NCBI GenBank assembly: GCA_022564385.1
Contig: JADFLN010000030.1
Location: forward strand, 1-15,133
Direction: 5' to 3'
Origin: Nitrososphaerota archaeon
Lineage (GTDB): Archaea > Thermoproteota > Nitrososphaeria > Nitrososphaerales > Nitrosopumilaceae
Length of the DNA: 15,133 nt
Positions within the stretch are counted from its first letter, which is position 1; each line of letters opens with the position of its first letter. Position numbers and translations under genes: made by a program. Positions 5,207 to 12,195 of the stretch are shown here, one piece after another. The notes under the pieces are model-generated. The model did no database searches, was not told where the DNA came from, and saw nothing but the letters and a program-made list of their open reading frames with translations.

Positions 5207-6178
5207 TCACTGATAACCTACTGAATAGATCGGTTTCTTTCCATTCATTCCAAGATTAAGATTTTTTACAGTAATTTCTGCCATTTTAGCTCTAGTCTCT
5301 GCTGATGAACTTCCTATGTGTGGTACTAAAACAACATTTTGTAATTTTACTAATGGATGTTTTTTACTAATTGGCTCTGTTTCAAAGACATCTAATCCTG
5401 CCCCTGCAATAATTTTTTTCTTTAATGCCATTACCAAATCTTTTTCATTAACTATCTTTCCTCTTGATGTATTAATCAAAAATGCTGATTTTTTCATTTT
5501 TCTAAAAATTTTCATATCAAACATATGTTCTGTTTCTTTTGTGTATGGCACATGAATTGAGATTACATCGCTTTGAGTGATTAGTTTTTCAAATGAGACA
5601 TATTTTACTTTGAATATCCTTTCTCTGGTCTTAGAGACACGTTTCCTGTTGTGATATACTAATTTCATATCAAACGCCTTTGCTCTTTTGGCAAGAGTTC
5701 TCCCAATTCTGCCTAGACCTAAAATGCCCAGAGTTTTACCTTGAAGATCTATTCCTACATAATCGTATGCTCCGTAAATCACTTTCCATTTTCCATCTCG
5801 AATAGTTCTATCCCCCTCTGAAACTTTTCTTAATATGTCAAGTAATAATGAGAATGCAAGATCAGCAGTTGCGTCTGTTAGTACTTCTGGAGTAAACCCT
5901 ACGCGAATTTTTCTTTTTTTGGCATATTTAGTATCTATATGATCAAAACCTACACTATAGGTACTAATCACTTTGAGATTTTTAGCCAAGTCTATTACTT
6001 CTTTGTTGATTTTGTCATATGGAAAACAGATCAGTCCATCAATCTCTTTTATTTTTGATCGTAGCTTAGTTTGTGGGATGGGAATTTTTCCAGAATGAAT
6101 TTCTATCTGATATCTTTTTTTTAATTCCTTTAATGCAAAATTATGTAGTGTTCTTGTAAGAAACACTTTTTTTTTCAT
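5207..6178 (-). CDS. D-isomer-specific 2-hydroxyacid dehydrogenase (glyoxylate/hydroxypyruvate reductase-like)
   Basis: The 323-aa enzyme is a complete member of the NAD(P)-dependent D-2-hydroxyacid dehydrogenase family, reducing a 2-oxoacid such as glyoxylate or hydroxypyruvate to the D-hydroxyacid. The cofactor loop is G154-x-G156-x2-G159 inside GILGLGRIG. The acidic/basic discriminator region reads YHNRKR (175-180), where basic residues rather than Asp after the second strand favour NADPH. The catalytic triad is intact: R239 (NTSRG), E268 (FETEP) and H287 (PHIGSS). Substrate-binding residues YSVGFDHID (74-82) are of the glyoxylate reductase type. It has no regulatory ACT domain, so it is unlikely to be SerA itself. 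The ATG at 6178 has GTATAAA about 28 nt upstream on its strand. The precise substrate cannot be read from sequence. Confidence 0.9.
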   Translation of the reverse strand: MKKKVFLTRTLHNFALKELKKRYQIEIHSGKIPIPQTKLRSKIKEIDGLICFPYDKINKEVIDLAKNLKVISTYSVGFDHIDTKYAKKRKIRVGFTPEVLTDATADLAFSLLLDILRKVSEGDRTIRDGKWKVIYGAYDYVGIDLQGKTLGILGLGRIGRTLAKRAKAFDMKLVYHNRKRVSKTRERIFKVKYVSFEKLITQSDVISIHVPYTKETEHMFDMKIFRKMKKSAFLINTSRGKIVNEKDLVMALKKKIIAGAGLDVFETEPISKKHPLVKLQNVVLVPHIGSSSAETRAKMAEITVKNLNLGMNGKKPIYSVGYQ

Positions 6179-6202
6179 TAATTCCAGATTTATACCAAAC
6201 CA

Positions 6203-6209
6203 TTTATAC
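6203..6209. promoter_or_regulatory. TATA box placed for both divergent genes
   Basis: TTTATAC read forward, or GTATAAA read in reverse, is centred at 6206. That is 24 nt from the GTG at 6230 (plus) and 28 nt from the ATG at 6178 (minus), both fitting leaderless starts. Purine-rich BRE-like sequence flanks it on both sides (AAACC before it on plus, GGAAATC before it on minus). A second TTTATAC at 6189-6195 is too close to the minus-strand start to serve it and could be a distal plus-strand box. Confidence 0.5.
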
Positions 6210-6229
6210 GATTTCCTTGTAATTTCTTT

Positions 6230-6376
6230 GTGTCTTCTAACATTAATGATGAAGAGGAATTTGCTATTTGTGTAGAATGTGGAAATTCTATTGCAAAATG
6301 TGTTTGTGTATGTCCTTATTGTGGAGAACGTGATAAATGTGAATGTGCATTATTTGATGCAGCAACAGGTGGTTGA
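6230..6376 (+). CDS. 48-aa cysteine-rich probable metal-binding protein
   Basis: This is a 48-aa ORF with a GTG start. It has an acidic N-terminus (NDEEEF) followed by eight cysteines: C14-x2-C17, C24-x-C26-x-C28-x2-C31, and C37-x-C39. The order suggests two interleaved zinc knuckles or a small iron-sulfur site. CVEC and CPYCGE are typical rubredoxin-like or zinc-ribbon knuckles. It is not a ferredoxin (no CxxCxxC). The TATA box at 6203-6209 gives a leaderless start. It lies 49 nt upstream of korA on the same strand, so it may be co-transcribed with KorAB and act as an electron-transfer or Fe-S/Zn accessory protein. That role is inferred only from position and cysteine content. Confidence 0.6.
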   Translation: MSSNINDEEEFAICVECGNSIAKCVCVCPYCGERDKCECALFDAATGG

Positions 6377-6413
6377 TCAAACTGATAAAACAGATCGTTA
6401 TTATTCAAAACAC

Positions 6414-6419
6414 AGGTGA
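6414..6419 (+). promoter_or_regulatory. Ribosome binding site of korA
   Basis: AGGTGA ends 6 nt before the GTG at 6426 and matches the anti-Shine-Dalgarno of archaeal 16S rRNA. It decides the korA start in favour of GTG 6426 over the nearby ATG at 6421, whose frame stops at once. Most genes here lack such a site, so its presence suggests korA is read from a longer message with the upstream gene. Confidence 0.7.
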
Positions 6420-6425
6420 CATGCT

Positions 6426-8336
6426 GTGAGTTCAGTTGATTTTACATGGCTAATTGGTGGTCCACAAGGAAGTGGAGTAGAATCAGGAGCCAACATATTT
6501 TCTCGTGTATGTGCAGAGATGGGGTATCAGGTCTTTGGAAAAAGAGAATTTTATTCAAATATCAAAGGCGAACATAGTTATTTTACATTAAGAATTTCTG
6601 ATCAAAAAATTCATTCTAATGTTAATGATGTAAATCTAATGGTATCGTTTGATGCTGAAACAATTTTTCGTCATTTTGATGAAGTGATTTCTGGTGGTGG
6701 CATAATTTATGACTCTGATTTGGAGAAAACAAAGACTGATGATGTACATACTCTTGATGATCCATTCAAAGAAAGATTGCACAAAGATTTAGAATCAAAA
6801 AATAAACCATTTACAATTACAGGAGTTTTGGAGATTGCAAAAGAGAAAGGAGTGTCACTGTTTCCAGTTTCTTTCAAATCTATTCTTACAAGTCTTGCTG
6901 AAGAAACTGATAATCCTCGTCTAAAGGGATTAATTAGAATGTTTAATGTGATTGGTGTATCTTTGTCTTTGGGATTGCTAAAGATGCCACCTGATTCATT
7001 ACAAAAAACAATAGGAGTAATTTTTTCAAAAAAACCACAAATTGCAGAAATTAATCAACTGGCTGCAAATTATTCATATAATTATGCTACTGTAAAATTT
7101 GAAAGTTTTAATCATGTGTTGCCTGGTATAGAAAAAGAACCGGGAACTCTTTTGGTTCAAGGACATCAGGGAACTGCATTAGGTAAGATGGCATGTGGCT
7201 GCAGATTTCAACCTTATTACCCAATTACTCCAGCTTCTGATGAATCTGTATATTTAGAATCAAATGAAATCTTAGAAATAATTGATGACAGACTGGGCTC
7301 TACTGTTATTATTCAAACTGAAGATGAAATATGTTCAATGGGAATGACTATTGGTGGTGCATTAACTGGAACACGTTCTTCAACATGTACCTCTGGTCCT
7401 GGATTTGCATTAATGACTGAAATGCTTGGTTGGGCTGGAATCAATGAAGTACCTATTGTAATAACTAATTATCAAAGAAGTGGGCCATCTACCGGTCTTC
7501 CTACAAGACACGGTCAAGATGATTTACTTTTCTCAGTATATGCGGGACATGGAGACTTTCCAAAAATTGTTTATGCATCAGGTGATATTGAGGAGAGTTT
7601 CTATGATACTGGTAACTGTTTCAACTATGCAGATACTTTTCAAGTTCCAGTAATTCACATGATGGACAAATTCCTTGCAAGTTCGGTTATTACTTGCAAA
7701 CGATTTGATACTCAAAAAATCTCCATTGACAGAGGTAAACTCTTGGAGACAGTCAATGATGGCTATAGGAGATTTGAATTTACAGATGATGGAATATCCC
7801 CTCGTTCTAGATTAGGAATTGATAATGGAATATTTTGGAATACTGGTGATGAGTCTGATGAAACTGGTCACATATCTGAAGATCCAGTTTTACGTGTAAA
7901 GATGATGGACAAGCGAATGTCACGCCTAGACTTGATCCTCAAAAAAATTCCTGATTCAGAACAAGTGGTATCTTTTGGTGTTGAAGAGTATACTATAATC
8001 TCATGGGGTTCTGCAAAGGGTCCTATTATTGATGCATTAGAAATGCTAAAAAAAGAAGGAATTTCGATTGGATTTATTCAACTAAAATTATTGCATCCAT
8101 TTCCAACTGATTATGTAAATTTCTTACTAAAAGACGCCAAGACACTAATTGATATTGAAGCAAATTATTCAGGTCAGCTAGGAAAACTTTTCAAACAAAA
8201 TATTGGACGTGATATTGATTATTTTATCTTAAAATTTACTGGAAGGGCAATGACTAGTACTGAAATTTATGATTCTCTAAAAAAAATTATTCAAAACAAA
8301 GCAAACAAACGGGAGATTTTAATACATGGCGCTTAA
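6426..8336 (+). CDS. korA: 2-oxoacid:ferredoxin oxidoreductase, alpha subunit (gamma-alpha fusion)
   Basis: With KorB it forms the enzyme that decarboxylates 2-oxoacids (2-oxoglutarate or pyruvate) to acyl-CoA while reducing ferredoxin, or runs the reverse reaction. The 636-aa chain carries the gamma domain first, starting WLIGGPQGSGVESGA (8-22) with FGKREFYSNIKGEHSY (37-52), up to about residue 200. The alpha pyrimidine-binding domain follows, with YPITPASDES (265-274), EDEICSMGMTIGGA (299-312), TSGPGF (322-327) and RSGPSTGLPT (351-360), then the C-terminal transketolase-like domain. This two-subunit layout, as in Sulfolobus OFOR, is typical of aerobic archaea. The GTG start is fixed by an AGGTGA site. 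The last 11 nt overlap korB. Whether 2-oxoglutarate or pyruvate is preferred cannot be read reliably. Confidence 0.93.
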   Translation: MSSVDFTWLIGGPQGSGVESGANIFSRVCAEMGYQVFGKREFYSNIKGEHSYFTLRISDQKIHSNVNDVNLMVSFDAETIFRHFDEVISGGGIIYDSDLEKTKTDDVHTLDDPFKERLHKDLESKNKPFTITGVLEIAKEKGVSLFPVSFKSILTSLAEETDNPRLKGLIRMFNVIGVSLSLGLLKMPPDSLQKTIGVIFSKKPQIAEINQLAANYSYNYATVKFESFNHVLPGIEKEPGTLLVQGHQGTALGKMACGCRFQPYYPITPASDESVYLESNEILEIIDDRLGSTVIIQTEDEICSMGMTIGGALTGTRSSTCTSGPGFALMTEMLGWAGINEVPIVITNYQRSGPSTGLPTRHGQDDLLFSVYAGHGDFPKIVYASGDIEESFYDTGNCFNYADTFQVPVIHMMDKFLASSVITCKRFDTQKISIDRGKLLETVNDGYRRFEFTDDGISPRSRLGIDNGIFWNTGDESDETGHISEDPVLRVKMMDKRMSRLDLILKKIPDSEQVVSFGVEEYTIISWGSAKGPIIDALEMLKKEGISIGFIQLKLLHPFPTDYVNFLLKDAKTLIDIEANYSGQLGKLFKQNIGRDIDYFILKFTGRAMTSTEIYDSLKKIIQNKANKREILIHGA

Positions 8337-9288
8337 ACTCGGCGATTACAGAACACAAGTACATAATGATTGGTGTGCTGGTTGTGGTGATTTTGGAATT
8401 GTTAATGCTATTCAAATGGCATTAGCTGAGATGGGTGTACAAAGAGATAAGACTGTAATTTTTTCTGGAATTGGTTGTTCTGGTAAGACTTCTCATTTTA
8501 TCAATACTTATGGTGTTCATACATTACATGGACGAGTTTTAACATTTGCACAAGGTGCCAAGATTGCAAATCCTGAACTGACTGTTATTGCAGCAGGTGG
8601 TGACGGTGATGGATTAGGAATTGGCGCTGGTCATTTTGTTGCAGCTGGTAGAAGAAATGTAGACATGACATACATTATTTTTGATAATGGTGTTTATGGT
8701 TTAACCAAGGGACAAGCATCTCCTACTCTGAAACTTGGAGAGCAGACAAAATCACTACCATCACCAAACACAAATTATAATGTTAACCCAATTGGATTGG
8801 CAGTTGCAAGTGGTTTTACATTTGTTGCACGTGGGTATTCGTATGATGTTAGACATCTCAAAGATTTGATAATTCAGGCAGTTAAACACAAAGGATTATC
8901 TTTTTTGGATGTTTTACAACCATGTCCTACTTACAATGATATCAATACTAAGGATTGGTATGCTGGAACTGATCTAGTTGATGAGGCACAAAAAAGACAT
9001 TCTAGAATCTATAAACTAGACGAAAAAGGATTTGATCCTGTAGTTCATTATGACTCTGAAGCAGAACTAAATGAAAAATTATCTCAATCCCTCATTAAAT
9101 CACTTGAATGGGGAAATAAAATCCCAATAGGGGTGTTTTACAAAAATGATACTATTTCCCCTTATTCTACAAGATTACAGGATAAAATTCCAAATTATCT
9201 TGAAAATCCTCCTGCAAAACAAAACATTTCTAAAAATGGTTATTCAAATACTGATATCTCGAAAATCCTGGATTCTCTGGAAGTATAA
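8326..9288 (+). CDS. korB: 2-oxoacid:ferredoxin oxidoreductase, beta subunit
   Basis: This is the thiamine diphosphate and [4Fe-4S] subunit partnered with KorA. The 320-aa protein has all four cysteines expected for the cluster in the two-subunit enzymes: C17 and C20 (WCAGCGDF), C51 (GIGCSGKTSHF) and C200 (LQPCPTYND). The thiamine diphosphate/Mg motif is G92-D93-G94-D95-GLGIG through to N121 (GGDGDG ... FDNGVYGLTKGQ). Residues TKGQASPT (127-134) are the usual family segment. No extra ferredoxin domain is present, so electrons leave to a separate ferredoxin. The ATG start overlaps the end of korA by 11 nt, with GGGAGAT about 9 nt upstream as a likely ribosome binding site, so translation is probably coupled. 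A T-run terminator follows. Confidence 0.95.
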   Translation: MALKLGDYRTQVHNDWCAGCGDFGIVNAIQMALAEMGVQRDKTVIFSGIGCSGKTSHFINTYGVHTLHGRVLTFAQGAKIANPELTVIAAGGDGDGLGIGAGHFVAAGRRNVDMTYIIFDNGVYGLTKGQASPTLKLGEQTKSLPSPNTNYNVNPIGLAVASGFTFVARGYSYDVRHLKDLIIQAVKHKGLSFLDVLQPCPTYNDINTKDWYAGTDLVDEAQKRHSRIYKLDEKGFDPVVHYDSEAELNEKLSQSLIKSLEWGNKIPIGVFYKNDTISPYSTRLQDKIPNYLENPPAKQNISKNGYSNTDISKILDSLEV

Positions 9289-9291
9289 TTA

Positions 9292-9298
9292 TTTTTTT
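9292..9298 (+). terminator. U-tract terminator after korB
   Basis: Seven consecutive T begin 4 nt after the korB stop, with no strong hairpin: the usual archaeal termination signal. Confidence 0.55.
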
Positions 9299-9338
9299 GA
9301 ACCTAATAAGTTATAGGCAAGTTTTGTAGAATAATACT

Positions 9339-9779
9339 TTGCATTTGAATATTAATGAAGCAAATAAAATATTTAGAAGATCAATAATCAAAGGTTTCTT
9401 TGAACCACAATTAGTCAATCTAGATTTTAAAAAGTCATCAGTAAAACATCCTTCCATAAATGATGATGGTTTAATGCAGTCTGATCTACTTCATGTATTT
9501 TTTGATATAGATACTGGTTCTGATTACCCTGATGGAGATGAGTGGTTTATTGTCGATATGCTATTTCCGTATGATGCAAAACTTCCTGATAATTTGAAAG
9601 GGACAGATTATTTTACAACTATCTCAATTGATGAAGGAAAAAAGTATTGGCATCATCGTGAACTCATTCGTTACAAGTATGGAAAATCCAAGAAATTAGA
9701 TAGTGCTTTGGAATTTATTGAATCAAAATACAAAGAACTCCATAAATTATTAGAACCACTGCAGAAAGATCTTACTTGA
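9339..9779 (+). CDS. 146-aa hypothetical protein, unknown function
   Basis: This soluble protein is not recognised. It begins with a short helix (NEANKIFRRSIIKGF), then a strand-rich middle containing LLHVFFDIDTGSDYPDGDEW (51-70). That Asp-rich loop could be a metal or ligand site. It ends in a long charged helix (about 110-145). No signal peptide or membrane segment is present. The TTG start at 9339 is supported by TTATAG at 9311-9316, 26 nt upstream, fitting a leaderless mRNA; a second TTG at 9345 is an alternative. Its 3' end overlaps by 8 nt, tail to tail, the convergent gene at 9772-10305. Confidence 0.7.
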   Translation: MHLNINEANKIFRRSIIKGFFEPQLVNLDFKKSSVKHPSINDDGLMQSDLLHVFFDIDTGSDYPDGDEWFIVDMLFPYDAKLPDNLKGTDYFTTISIDEGKKYWHHRELIRYKYGKSKKLDSALEFIESKYKELHKLLEPLQKDLT

Positions 9780-10305
9780 TCTCTTTCCAAGAATCTGTAC
9801 TGAAAGTGTATTTCTTATTTTTAGATGATGCTGTGTTAAGACGCCACCTAACTGATTTTGAATCAAATTTGTATACAATTTCTGAAATTTCATCTGGTAG
9901 TTTTTTAGGATCTAGATGATATGGCAATAATTCTAAAACAAAATCAATTTTTTCAATAGCATTGTTGAACAACTGTCTATCTGATGCATCAACAATAAAA
10001 ATAATTTTTGGATTTCCAGAAAAATTGATTTTAATTTTTAAAGCATTTTTACCACCTCTTCTTCTTTTAATCTCCTTGAAAATTGCTTTGACTTTTTCCC
10101 AGCGTTTGAACTCAAACCATTGAAAAAAAGCTTCATTAAATGGAAGGGGAATATCCATGTTTAAGAAACTCACAAAATCTTCATCATCTGGTTCAATTTC
10201 ATCTTGAATGACAGTGAAATGAAAATTTAGAAATTCATATAGAACTTCAATCTCCCATGGCGAAATTCCGTAATACCGTAATGCTGTTTTCAGTTTTTCT
10301 GGCAA
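9772..10305 (-). CDS. 177-aa hypothetical protein, unknown function
   Basis: Not recognised. The N-terminal half is helical and rich in Trp, Phe and Glu (WEIEVLYEFLNFHF, 17-30; an acidic segment IEPDDEDF, 37-44; FFQWFEFKRWEKVK, 60-73). A basic segment, KEIKRRRGGKNALKIKI (77-93), follows. The C-terminal half alternates strands and helices (IIFIVDASDRQLFNNAIEKIDFVLELL). It is cytosolic, with no transmembrane helix. The start is TTG at 10305; an A/T box (10329-10336) lies about 28 nt upstream on the minus strand, again leaderless. It is divergent from the gene at 10411 and convergent with the one ending at 9779. Confidence 0.7.
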   Translation of the reverse strand: MPEKLKTALRYYGISPWEIEVLYEFLNFHFTVIQDEIEPDDEDFVSFLNMDIPLPFNEAFFQWFEFKRWEKVKAIFKEIKRRRGGKNALKIKINFSGNPKIIFIVDASDRQLFNNAIEKIDFVLELLPYHLDPKKLPDEISEIVYKFDSKSVRWRLNTASSKNKKYTFSTDSWKEIK

Positions 10306-10328
10306 TAATTTAAAATCCTAAAAATTGT

Positions 10329-10387
10329 AATTAAATCTTCAAATCTACTGATATTGGGTCAAATTCACCTTAAAATTAAAATTATAT
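10329..10387. promoter_or_regulatory. Divergent promoter region with two separate TATA-like boxes
   Basis: The minus-strand box (complement of AATTAAAT, 10329-10336) is about 28 nt from the TTG at 10305. The plus-strand box (TTATAT, 10382-10387) is 27 nt from the ATG at 10411. The second spacing is why I place the plus-strand start at 10411 rather than at an upstream in-frame TTG at 10354, which would lie before its own promoter. Confidence 0.5.
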
Positions 10388-10410
10388 GGGCTGAATTAGT
10401 AATTTCATAC

Positions 10411-10740
10411 ATGAAGAAAGAATTTGTAGTGAAAAGTATTGATGCAGCACCTGATGGGGCACCATATGTGGTGATCTCATTATCCTCACTTAAAGAACTT
10501 AAAGAAGGAACGCAAAATCCACAATCGACTTTTGGAACCCCAAAGGTCATGGGATTCACAAACATGAATGACATGATGAAGGATCTAAACAAAATGATGT
10601 CTGGAATGGGTGGTGGTATGGGGCTGCAAGGAGGTACTACTCAATTGAAACTTGAAATGCATGAATACAAGGACATGGGTCTCTCAGTTGGAGATAAAGT
10701 ATTTTTGGAATTAACCAAGGCTGAAACTTTGGGAGTTTAA
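10411..10740 (+). CDS. 109-aa hypothetical protein with a Met/Gly-rich centre
   Basis: Not recognised. The layout is a strand-rich N-terminal part (EFVVKSIDAAPDGAPYVVISL, 4-24), a flexible centre (about 47-76) with eight Met and many Gly (DMMKDLNKMMSGMGGGMG), and a C-terminal strand-rich part ending LSVGDKVFLEL. The two halves could form one small beta barrel with the Met-rich loop inserted. The Met/Gly segment recalls the flexible tail of SRP54-type M domains and copper-binding Met motifs, but neither is supported by anything else. The ATG at 10411 is preferred over the TTG at 10354 because the TATA box at 10382 is 27 nt before it. It converges with the next gene, leaving only 4 nt between stop codons. 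Confidence 0.7.
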   Translation: MKKEFVVKSIDAAPDGAPYVVISLSSLKELKEGTQNPQSTFGTPKVMGFTNMNDMMKDLNKMMSGMGGGMGLQGGTTQLKLEMHEYKDMGLSVGDKVFLELTKAETLGV

Positions 10741-10744
10741 ACTA

Positions 10745-11296
10745 TCATATTGTGTTGAGATACTTCCAACCATAAAAAACAACAACTGTTACAATTACAA
10801 ATACCATTGGCTTCCACGCAAATACTGGAATACTTGGTGATGCAAGTTTAACTTTATAGTTATCTAAAATCACGTGAACATTTTTCTTTATTTTGTTATG
10901 CCACATGCTATACTCTACATGATATTTTTTTAGAATCTCTTCTACTTCGTAAACAACTGGGGTTCTCTGAGAAAATAGATGTTGAAGATAGTCTCTAGAG
11001 ACCTCTACTTCTGCATGAATTCCAATCAATCCTTTTTTGAAATCAACCATTCTAATGTGCATCTCCCATGGTTTTTTTAACTTTAGATTAAGTCCACTTC
11101 CAATTTGTTCTGGTTGTTTGTGCTCAAATTTTACTTTGGTGAATCCTTCTTCTGTAAAAATTTTCATCAATTCATCAAAACTCTTCTTTACCACAATGTG
11201 AAGTTGTTCAACTCCATCTTTACTATCAACATTAATCTTGTGTTTTATTCCATCAAGAAATGAAATTGTTTTAGGGTATGTAGTAACATATTCCAT
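10745..11296 (-). CDS. 183-aa predicted tail-anchored membrane protein, unknown function
   Basis: Not recognised. Residues 1-150 are a soluble alpha/beta region with repeated strand patterns (HIVVKKSFDELMKIFTEEGF at 33-52; GIHAEVEVSRDYLQHLF at 92-108). The extreme C-terminus holds a single hydrophobic segment (about 163-178, MVFVIVTVVVFYGWKY) followed by only a few residues. With no signal peptide, this predicts a tail-anchored topology with the body in the cytoplasm. The ATG at 11296 has TTTAAATAG (complement, about 11319-11327) 27 nt upstream. It runs in the same direction as cofE but has its own promoter. The function is unknown. Confidence 0.75.
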   Translation of the reverse strand: MEYVTTYPKTISFLDGIKHKINVDSKDGVEQLHIVVKKSFDELMKIFTEEGFTKVKFEHKQPEQIGSGLNLKLKKPWEMHIRMVDFKKGLIGIHAEVEVSRDYLQHLFSQRTPVVYEVEEILKKYHVEYSMWHNKIKKNVHVILDNYKVKLASPSIPVFAWKPMVFVIVTVVVFYGWKYLNTI

Positions 11297-11345
11297 TATT
11301 CAGTTCATCAAAATACCTCTATTTAAAACAGAATAAATTAGAATT

Positions 11346-12122
11346 CTAGATCTTCACCGGATTTGATAATCCTCTAACGTAAATACATTGATCTGAGGAA
11401 ATTGCCATCTCTGAATGGTTTATTTTTCTATCCGTAAGTTTTGCACCAGAATTTCTAACTATGGCAAATGGTTTTGACTCTGCACCCTCACCCATCTTGT
11501 GATTTGCAATTGTTGCAAGATTATCAACTACTGCCTGAAATGTAACTTTTAATGGATTGCCGTCAAGATCTTTTTTTGATCTCATATCTAAAACTGGTTC
11601 AATCCCGGCACATGCAATTGCAACTCCTGATGTTCCAATTCTTCCTGGCATTAGTCTACTATCTACTAGAATTATTCCTACATGAATGAACAATTTCAAG
11701 AAAATTTTTCTGTAAATCTGTTCTGCAATAAGAAATGGATTTGTTGGATATAGAATTACGCTTCCTTTTTTTGCATTAGATTTGTCAATCCCAGCATTTG
11801 GTGCCATTATGTAATCTGCTGACGTAATTACAAATCCAGCAATACCACCAAAAATTTTATCAGACTCTCTGATAATGATTTCAGCAATTTCAGGTTTTAG
11901 TTGAAACTGTTTTGAAATTTCTGAACCTTTATCTGAAATTCTAATTTTTTGTAATTCAATAATTCTTCCCTGAGAATTTGAGATATATTTTGTTGAAATT
12001 ACTAAAACATCTCCATCTTGTAATTTTGTATTATTTTTTTCTAATGTTTCAAATAAGACCTCAAAAACATCAAATTTTTCTTCCATTCTCTCTGCTAAAA
12101 GTGGTAAAACAGTTAGTTGCAT
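11346..12122 (-). CDS. cofE: Coenzyme F420-0:L-glutamate ligase family protein (CofE)
   Basis: CofE adds gamma-linked glutamates to coenzyme F420-0 using GTP and metal ions. The 258-aa length fits the single-domain archaeal form. Family motifs are visible: GDVLVISTKYISNSQGR (37-53), the substrate loop NAGIDKSN (109-116), DSRLMPGRIGTSGVAIACAG (154-173), and DLDGNPLKVTFQAVVDNLA (185-203) leading to GEGAESKPFAIVR (211-223). No bacterial FbiB-type nitroreductase extension is present. The variant DSRxxPxR in place of the commoner DTxGRPxR may mark a paralogue or an archaeal subtype, so the exact substrate is not certain. The ATG at 12122 has an AATAAAAAA box about 27 nt upstream on its strand. It is transcribed divergently from the leuC operon. 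Confidence 0.85.
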   Translation of the reverse strand: MQLTVLPLLAERMEEKFDVFEVLFETLEKNNTKLQDGDVLVISTKYISNSQGRIIELQKIRISDKGSEISKQFQLKPEIAEIIIRESDKIFGGIAGFVITSADYIMAPNAGIDKSNAKKGSVILYPTNPFLIAEQIYRKIFLKLFIHVGIILVDSRLMPGRIGTSGVAIACAGIEPVLDMRSKKDLDGNPLKVTFQAVVDNLATIANHKMGEGAESKPFAIVRNSGAKLTDRKINHSEMAISSDQCIYVRGLSNPVKI

Positions 12123-12165
12123 AATATTCTAAGCACTCTTTTTCTTTTTTATTGTTCTGAAAAGC

Positions 12166-12172
12166 TTTTAAT
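12166..12172 (+). promoter_or_regulatory. TATA-like box for the leuC-leuD-leuC operon
   Basis: TTTTAAT is centred near 12169, 27 nt before the ATG at 12196 and only 21 nt before the GTG at 12190. The spacing favours ATG 12196 as the leaderless start. The 73-bp gap also holds an oppositely oriented box for cofE (about 12146-12153). Confidence 0.5.
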
Positions 12173-12195
12173 CTGTAGAACAAGCTTTTGTGTTT

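Noticed and set aside
5316..5555. Plus-strand 79-codon ORF inside the dehydrogenase gene
   Set aside because: It is the antisense shadow of the dehydrogenase, which has an intact catalytic triad on the other strand; the same applies to other internal antisense frames at 1724-1918, 3370-3591, 3893-4087 and 12918-13157.
6230..6376. Annotation of the 8-Cys protein as a ferredoxin
   Set aside because: The cysteine order lacks the CxxCxxC...CP motif of 4Fe-4S ferredoxins and the pattern of 2Fe-2S ones.
10354..10410. Upstream TTG start that would add 19 residues to the Met/Gly-rich protein
   Set aside because: The TATA box at 10382-10387 lies inside this extension at exactly leaderless distance from ATG 10411.
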